This document shows positions 59,415-64,000 of a stretch of DNA of 64,000 nucleotides, one piece after another; position 1 is the stretch's first letter, and each line of letters opens with the position of its first letter. The stretch comes from CAVZZG01 sp963779685. GTDB lineage: Bacteria > Actinomycetota > Thermoleophilia > Gaiellales > F1-60-MAGs149. The notes beneath the pieces were generated by a model. It was not told the origin of the DNA. It saw only the letters and a list, made by a program, of their open reading frames with translations, and ran no database searches. The position numbers were made by a program, and so were the translations under genes. The stretch spans positions 310,001 to 374,000 of the forward strand of contig CAVZZG010000001.1 in NCBI GenBank assembly GCA_963779685.1, written 5' to 3'.

Positions 59415-60449
59415 ATGACTCACGAGAACCTTCATCAGAACGACGTCGACGCCCTCCTTGCCCGTGGCACGGATGATGGCTTCGTGCGTTCGGACGAGCT
59501 GCGCGAGCTTGCCGAGCAGTTCGAGTTGCTTCCCCGCGACGTCGAGGAGCTGAGCGCGTTGCTCGAGTCGCACGGCATCGACATCCGCGAGGACGCGCCG
59601 GCTGCCGCCGCCGCGACGAGCGGCGGCGTGCCCGACGACTCGCTCGACCTGTTCCTCCAGCAGATCGGCCGCTATCCGCTGCTGACTGCGCGGGAGGAGA
59701 TCGAACTCGCCAAGCGCATCGAGCGCGGCGATCTGGCGGCCAAGGAGAAGATGATCACCTCCAACCTCCGCCTGGTCGTCTCGATCGCCAAGAAGTACCG
59801 CGGCACGCACGACCTGTCGTTCCTGGATCTGATCCAGGAGGGCATGCTCGGGCTCATCCGCGCGGTCGAGAAGTTCGACTGGCGCCGCGGGCACAAGTTC
59901 TCCACGTACGCCACGTGGTGGATCCGCCAGGCGGTCGACCGCGGCATCCAGAACCGCAGTCGGGCCATCCGCCTGCCCGTGCACGTCATCGAGCGCGAGC
60001 GCCGCGTCAGCCGTGTCGAGCGCGACCTGACCGGTCGCCTCGGTCGCACGCCCGACGACGACGAGGTCGCCGAGGCGGCCCGTCTGTCGGTCGACGAGGT
60101 GCGCGCCGTGCGCGAGGCGGCCCGGACGGTCATGAGTCTCGACCAGCCTGTCGGCGACGAGGGTGGCACGGCCGCCCACGAGCTGATCGGGTCGGACGAC
60201 AACGAGCCCACGGACGAGATCTACGCCAGCGACGCCCGCGGCGCCCTGCGCGATGCGCTCGAGACCCTCACCGAGGTCGAGCGCACGGTGCTGGCTCGGC
60301 GCTACGGCCTCGACGGCGAGGATCCCGCCACCTTGAAGGAGATCGGCGAGCAGCTCGGCCTCACCTCCGAGCGCGTTCGCCAGATCGAGTCCGGCGCCCT
60401 CCGGCGACTGGCCCAGCGGGTCGAGCTCGCCGGCATGGCAGCTGCGTAA
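59415..60449 (+). CDS. sigA: Primary RNA polymerase sigma factor (RpoD/SigA type)
   Basis: 344 residues. A short region 1.1-like N-terminus, region 1.2 (LDLFLQQIGRYPLLTAREEI), region 2 (NLRLVVSIAKKYRG, FLDLIQEGMLGLIRAVEKFD, GHKFSTYATWWIRQAVDRGI), region 3 and region 4 (ERTVLARRYGLDGEDPATLK, GLTSERVRQIESGALRRL). The rpoD box sequences match group 1/2 sigma factors. ATG 59415. Short, lacking the large N-terminal extension of many actinobacterial SigA proteins. If another SigA-type factor exists elsewhere, this could be a group 2 factor. Confidence 0.93.
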   Translation: MTHENLHQNDVDALLARGTDDGFVRSDELRELAEQFELLPRDVEELSALLESHGIDIREDAPAAAAATSGGVPDDSLDLFLQQIGRYPLLTAREEIELAKRIERGDLAAKEKMITSNLRLVVSIAKKYRGTHDLSFLDLIQEGMLGLIRAVEKFDWRRGHKFSTYATWWIRQAVDRGIQNRSRAIRLPVHVIERERRVSRVERDLTGRLGRTPDDDEVAEAARLSVDEVRAVREAARTVMSLDQPVGDEGGTAAHELIGSDDNEPTDEIYASDARGALRDALETLTEVERTVLARRYGLDGEDPATLKEIGEQLGLTSERVRQIESGALRRLAQRVELAGMAAA

Positions 60450-60474
60450 CCCCTACTCGACAGCCTCCCCCTCC

Positions 60475-61446
60475 CTACGGCATGGCGCCGGCGGTGATCC
60501 GCCGGCGCCATTGCTCTGAGGCGACCAGTTCGGCCACGATCGTCTCGGAGAGCAGCGCCACGGACGGGTCGTCCGCCTGCGGCAGCGGCACCACTGCCGT
60601 CGCGCCGTCCACCGGCCGGCCGACCGCGATGACCGTCGAGCGGCGCTCGCGGGCCCACCGCAGCACCTCGTCGTCGAAGCGGGAGCCGGGGAACAGGATC
60701 GCCGTGTAGCCGGGGTGCCGCGAGAGGTAGACGTCGACGTGCAGCCAGTCGCCGGTCTCGCAGCCGTCGGCCGGCATCCGCGGCCCCTCGCGGAACATCA
60801 GGGCCGCTTCGAGCGCGCTCGCGAGGCGTTCCACGGGCGCGATGGCGTAGACGGTGTGGGCCGGCGAGATCAGGTCGGTGACGGCCTCGAGCCAGGCGCC
60901 CTGGCTGGCGATGGCGGCGCGGGCGGTGTCGGCGGCGTGGCGGATCGGGGCGACCCCGAGGTGCTCGCCGTCCGCGACGTGGCCGGCGAGGAGCCACAGC
61001 ACGGCCTGCGTCGCGCAGTAGGTCTTGCAGCTGATACCGCCCTGTTCCGCGCCCGCGACGAGTGGCAGCACGACATCGGCGTGGCCGAGGAGCCGCTCGG
61101 GCACGTTGGTGATGGCGACGGTGCGGCTGGTGCCGGCATGGCGCTCGAGCGCGGCGACGGTCTCCGCCGACCTGCCGGACGCGGAGATCGCGATCGCGAG
61201 CAGATCGGGAGCGGGCGGCGTCGCAGCCGACGTCGAGGCGAGTTCGGCATAGGCGTCAATGCCGCGGCTGCGGAGTGCCGTGGCGGCCGTCTGGGCGGCG
61301 AACATCGAGCTGCCCATGCCGGTCAGCAGCACGCGCTGGCGGCGGGGAACGCTCGCCATCAGCGACCCGTCCTCATACGCCCCGGCCACGCGCTCGAGCA
61401 CCGCCGGCTCGTCGGCGATGTCCGCCGCGAACCCCGGCTGGTTCAT
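60475..61446 (-). CDS. SIS-domain sugar isomerase-like protein
   Basis: 323 residues with two SIS folds: VLLTGMGSSMFAAQTAATAL (about 39-58) and LAIAISASGRSAETVAALER (about 82-101) in the first, and the second with YLSRHPGYTAILFPGSRFDD. Resembles the isomerase half of GlmS (no glutaminase) and AgaS-type deaminase/isomerases. Acts on phosphosugars. ATG 61446. The 3' end encodes the terminator at 60482-60511. Next to maltokinase on the same strand. Confidence 0.85.
   Translation of the reverse strand: MNQPGFAADIADEPAVLERVAGAYEDGSLMASVPRRQRVLLTGMGSSMFAAQTAATALRSRGIDAYAELASTSAATPPAPDLLAIAISASGRSAETVAALERHAGTSRTVAITNVPERLLGHADVVLPLVAGAEQGGISCKTYCATQAVLWLLAGHVADGEHLGVAPIRHAADTARAAIASQGAWLEAVTDLISPAHTVYAIAPVERLASALEAALMFREGPRMPADGCETGDWLHVDVYLSRHPGYTAILFPGSRFDDEVLRWARERRSTVIAVGRPVDGATAVVPLPQADDPSVALLSETIVAELVASEQWRRRITAGAMP
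60482..60511. terminator. Bidirectional 13-bp hairpin between sigA and the SIS gene
   Basis: Arms ATGGCGCCGGCGG (60482-60494) and CCGCCGGCGCCAT (60499-60511), loop TGAT. It lies 32 nt after the sigA stop and inside the last codons of the leftward SIS gene, so the same DNA codes for protein and can end both transcripts. Confidence 0.7.
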
Positions 61447-61456
61447 CGGGATCGGG

Positions 61457-62794
61457 TCAGGCGTGGGCGAGGATCCAGCGGAGGCCAAGGCGCGGAGCGT
61501 ACATCCATGACGGCAGGAAGGTCTGCGCATAGATGAACTCGTACGTCTCCTTCTCCAGCTCGAACGCCCGCAGCAAGAGGGGGTCGAAGCGCAGATCGCT
61601 GCCGGCGATGACGCGTTCGTACTCCTCGCAGACCCGTTGCTGGGCGAGCCCTATCCACGCGTCGCCATCCAGTCCCGGGCTCGTCACGCCGCGGCTGCGC
61701 AGCTGCGCCGTGCGCGCGATGTGGTCGAGCGAGCGCACGAGGCAGGCGACGTCGCGCATGGCGCTCGTCGGCGCGCGGCGCTGGGCGATGGTGCGGGTCG
61801 GTTCGCCTTCGAAGTCGACCACGAACATGCCGGACGGGGCGCGCAGGAACTGGGCGTAGTGGAGGTCGCCGTGGATGCGCGATACGGGGGGTGGGTCGAC
61901 GTGCTCGAAGGCCGCCAGCCCCTCCCGGACGAGCGGCTCCAGTGCCGTCAGGTCCTCGCCCGCCTCGCCGCCGACGATCGCGACCGCCCGATCGAGTTGC
62001 TGCTCTGCCCCGACGCGCCAGCCACGCAGCTCCTCCGGCGTCGCCGTCCGCACGCCGAACTCGTCGGCCAGCGCGACGTGCAGGATGGCCATGACGCGTG
62101 CGACTTCGGCCACCTCGTCGGTTGCTCGCTCGAGATCGACGGTGCCGGGCGGCGCGGCGATGGCCTTCACCAGCCGCGTCACGATTCCCTCCCAGCCATC
62201 CTCGGCGTCGGGGACGAACTGCTGGATGCACGCCAGCGCCGTCTCGCTGCCGTCCTCGGCGATGTGGCGGATGGAGCCCGCGAAGGGCGGCACGAACGGG
62301 AAGTCGGGTCGCTGGCTCAGCGCCTTCGTCAGCTCGATCTCCGGATGCGACCCGGACTCGAGCTTGCGGTAGGCCTTCACCACGACCCGCTCGCTCAGGA
62401 CGATCGACGTGTTCGACTGATCGACGCCCAGCGCACGCTCCCCGAACAGCGTTGCCGGCATTGCGGCGGCCGGGCGGAGATCGAACGAGCCGCGCAGCCC
62501 CGGCAGCCGCCCACCTTCGTGGACGGCCTCCGCGAGCGCCAGCCAGAAGCCTTCACCCGGTTCCGGCTCCCAGATGCGGCCCTGGTTCGACACGAACGCG
62601 GGCATGAGGTAGCGGTCGGGCTCGTCAGCGGCGTAGTGGACGTCGACGATCAGGAGGTGGCCCTCGGCGATCCCCGGCACCTGCAGCGCGTCGACCAGCC
62701 GCAGGCTGGCGATGCTCTTGCCCTTACCGGCGAACCACCGCGCTCGCTCGAGATGCGAGCGGTCGAGCCCGGCCACGGCCGCGGCGATGTCCAT
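61457..62794 (-). CDS. mak: Maltokinase (aminoglycoside phosphotransferase fold)
   Basis: 445 residues. Maltokinase phosphorylates maltose to maltose-1-phosphate for the GlgE glycogen route in actinobacteria. Marks: N-terminal RWFAGKGKSIASLRLVDALQ (Mak N-cap), DQSNTSIVLSERVVVKAYRK (ATP Lys), catalytic RIHGDLHYAQFLR near residue 297 and VVDFEGEPTR near 315. GlgE and TreS are not in the window. Starts ATG 62794. The SIS gene follows 10 nt downstream. Confidence 0.88.
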   Translation of the reverse strand: MDIAAAVAGLDRSHLERARWFAGKGKSIASLRLVDALQVPGIAEGHLLIVDVHYAADEPDRYLMPAFVSNQGRIWEPEPGEGFWLALAEAVHEGGRLPGLRGSFDLRPAAAMPATLFGERALGVDQSNTSIVLSERVVVKAYRKLESGSHPEIELTKALSQRPDFPFVPPFAGSIRHIAEDGSETALACIQQFVPDAEDGWEGIVTRLVKAIAAPPGTVDLERATDEVAEVARVMAILHVALADEFGVRTATPEELRGWRVGAEQQLDRAVAIVGGEAGEDLTALEPLVREGLAAFEHVDPPPVSRIHGDLHYAQFLRAPSGMFVVDFEGEPTRTIAQRRAPTSAMRDVACLVRSLDHIARTAQLRSRGVTSPGLDGDAWIGLAQQRVCEEYERVIAGSDLRFDPLLLRAFELEKETYEFIYAQTFLPSWMYAPRLGLRWILAHA

Positions 62795-62814
62795 CGACTG
62801 ACACTAGCAGCGGA

Positions 62815-64000
62815 TTACGGGCGGCGAGCGACCCCTTCGAGGAGGTCGGCCGCGGTGACGCGGCCCGGCGTGGCCTGGAGCCGGGCCGACATCGCTGCGA
62901 GCCGGGCGCGCAGCGCGGCATCGCCGGCCAGGCGGTCGATGGCGCCGGTCAGATCGGACGGCTCGAAGGTGTACGTCGGGAGCCGCACGCCGAGTCCCAG
63001 CTCGTCGATGCGCTGGGCGTTGTCGTACTGATCCCAGAACAACGGCAGGGCGATCATCGGCTTGCCGAGGTGGAAGCACTCGGTGGTCGTGTTGTTGCCG
63101 GCGTGGGTGATGACGACGTCGGCGAGCGGCAGGATCGCCGGCTGCGGCAGGAACTCCTCGCCCCACATGTTGCCGGCGAGGCGGATCTCGTCGTGCTGCG
63201 GGCCCTTGCTGACGATCACCCGGTGGTGCGTGCCGGCCAGCACGTCGACGATGCGCTGCATCAGCCCGACGTCGGCCGAGCCCAGCGAGCCCAGGCTCAG
63301 GTACACGAGAGAGCCGCTGCCGGCCAGGATGTGCGCGGGAATGTCGGCGGTGGCGGTCTCGTCCCGGACGCAGGAGTCGATGCGGTGCCACGCCGGGCCC
63401 AGCGGCCGGGCGCGGGCGTAGTCGGCCTCCGCGGGGTAGAGGTACAGGTTGAGGTGCGGCGAGGTGTACATGTAGGTGCGCGGGTCGAGTGGCGGCGCCC
63501 CGCGCGACCGGCAGAACTCGTCGAACTCCGTCCACATGTCGGTGCCGGCCCGGTCGTACTCGGCCCAGAAGGCGTCCCAGCCGTTGCGATCGCCCGCGGC
63601 ATAGCCCGAGAACACCGGCGGCACGCCGGGATCGAGGATCTCGGCCGGGTTGCACGAGACGATCCGCGCCCACTTCCGGGCACGTGCCGGCAATGCCGGG
63701 AAGGCCACGACGTTGTCCTCGACGACGAGATCCGGATCGAGCTCGTCGATGATCTCGCACAGGCGGTCGTCGACGTACCTGGCGCCGTCGATGAGGGCCT
63801 GGAACGTCGGCATGATGAAGCTCGACAGCTGCTCGATGGTCGGCTTGCGGAACTCCGGTGCCGTCTCGGCGATGAAGTCCTTCCAGAACTGGCCGGGCGC
63901 CTCCTCGGTCTCGGGCGCCGGCCCGAGGCGCATCAGCCGCTCCTCGAAGCCGTACGCCTCGAGGCGGCCCTGGAAGGACTCCTCGATGATGAAGACGACC
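62815..64000 (-). CDS. UGT/MGT-type glycosyltransferase, 5' end outside window
   Basis: GT-B fold (GT1) enzyme. C-terminal donor site LPLADVVITHAGNNTTTECF, HLGKPMIALPLFWDQYDNAQ is a clear UGT signature. The frame stays open from the 63933 ATG to the right end, so the protein starts outside. Could glycosylate a lipid, carotenoid or natural product. Reads toward maltokinase with 20 nt between. Confidence 0.85.
   Translation of the reverse strand, partial: VVFIIEESFQGRLEAYGFEERLMRLGPAPETEEAPGQFWKDFIAETAPEFRKPTIEQLSSFIMPTFQALIDGARYVDDRLCEIIDELDPDLVVEDNVVAFPALPARARKWARIVSCNPAEILDPGVPPVFSGYAAGDRNGWDAFWAEYDRAGTDMWTEFDEFCRSRGAPPLDPRTYMYTSPHLNLYLYPAEADYARARPLGPAWHRIDSCVRDETATADIPAHILAGSGSLVYLSLGSLGSADVGLMQRIVDVLAGTHHRVIVSKGPQHDEIRLAGNMWGEEFLPQPAILPLADVVITHAGNNTTTECFHLGKPMIALPLFWDQYDNAQRIDELGLGVRLPTYTFEPSDLTGAIDRLAGDAALRARLAAMSARLQATPGRVTAADLLEGVARRP

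Overview
The window is high-GC, densely coded DNA from an actinobacterium. Indications include coproheme decarboxylase HemQ, a PknB-like kinase, alpha/beta-hydrolase/class III cyclase fusions, a maltokinase, and secreted proteins with a leader region of the LPKNSVGAAQL type. A Thermoleophilia-like lineage (Gaiellales/Solirubrobacterales) is my best guess. That placement is inference, not a database result.

Left part (1-9.8 kb) is ordinary chromosome: a ureohydrolase coupled to urocanate hydratase (histidine catabolism), a CYTH protein, a nitroreductase, EttA, HemQ with a structured RNA candidate just upstream, an M20-family amidohydrolase, a Ser/Thr kinase and tRNA-Glu(UUC). From 9.8 to 19.4 kb lies a 9.6-kb integrative element in that tRNA gene, bounded by a perfect 42-bp direct repeat. 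It carries a MobF relaxase, a lipoprotein, a secreted DNRLRE-type protein cut by an IS3-family insertion, an XRE/nucleotidyltransferase pair, and excisionase plus tyrosine integrase behind a recognisable promoter/operator.

The stretch 19.5-46.7 kb holds metabolic and regulatory genes: an amine oxidase, an epoxide hydrolase, an ornithine cyclodeaminase homologue, two hydrolase-cyclases, transporters, regulators and a YdiJ-type FAD/Fe-S dehydrogenase. Here an alanine racemase and a PhyH dioxygenase are shredded by many single-base frame breaks. The most unusual gene is at 33.7-36.9 kb: an HSP100/Clp-like AAA+ protein with a C-terminal release-factor-2-like region that lacks GGQ. It is translationally coupled to one of the hydrolase-cyclases.

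From 46.8 to 48.7 kb, tRNA-Val with an abnormal T-loop and a displaced tRNA 3' remnant frame a small accessory segment. Beyond that are a CDF transporter, a cluster of secreted proteins (collagen-like/beta-propeller and two tandem paralogues), a 257-bp element with 20-bp inverted ends, a BLUF photoreceptor, and a nuclease-phosphoribosyltransferase pair preceded by a duplicated structured repeat. The right end (57-64 kb) is housekeeping: TypA/BipA, the primary sigma factor, an SIS protein, maltokinase and a truncated glycosyltransferase.

Single-base frame breaks recur in otherwise well-conserved genes across the window, so base-calling or assembly error must be considered before calling those genes dead.
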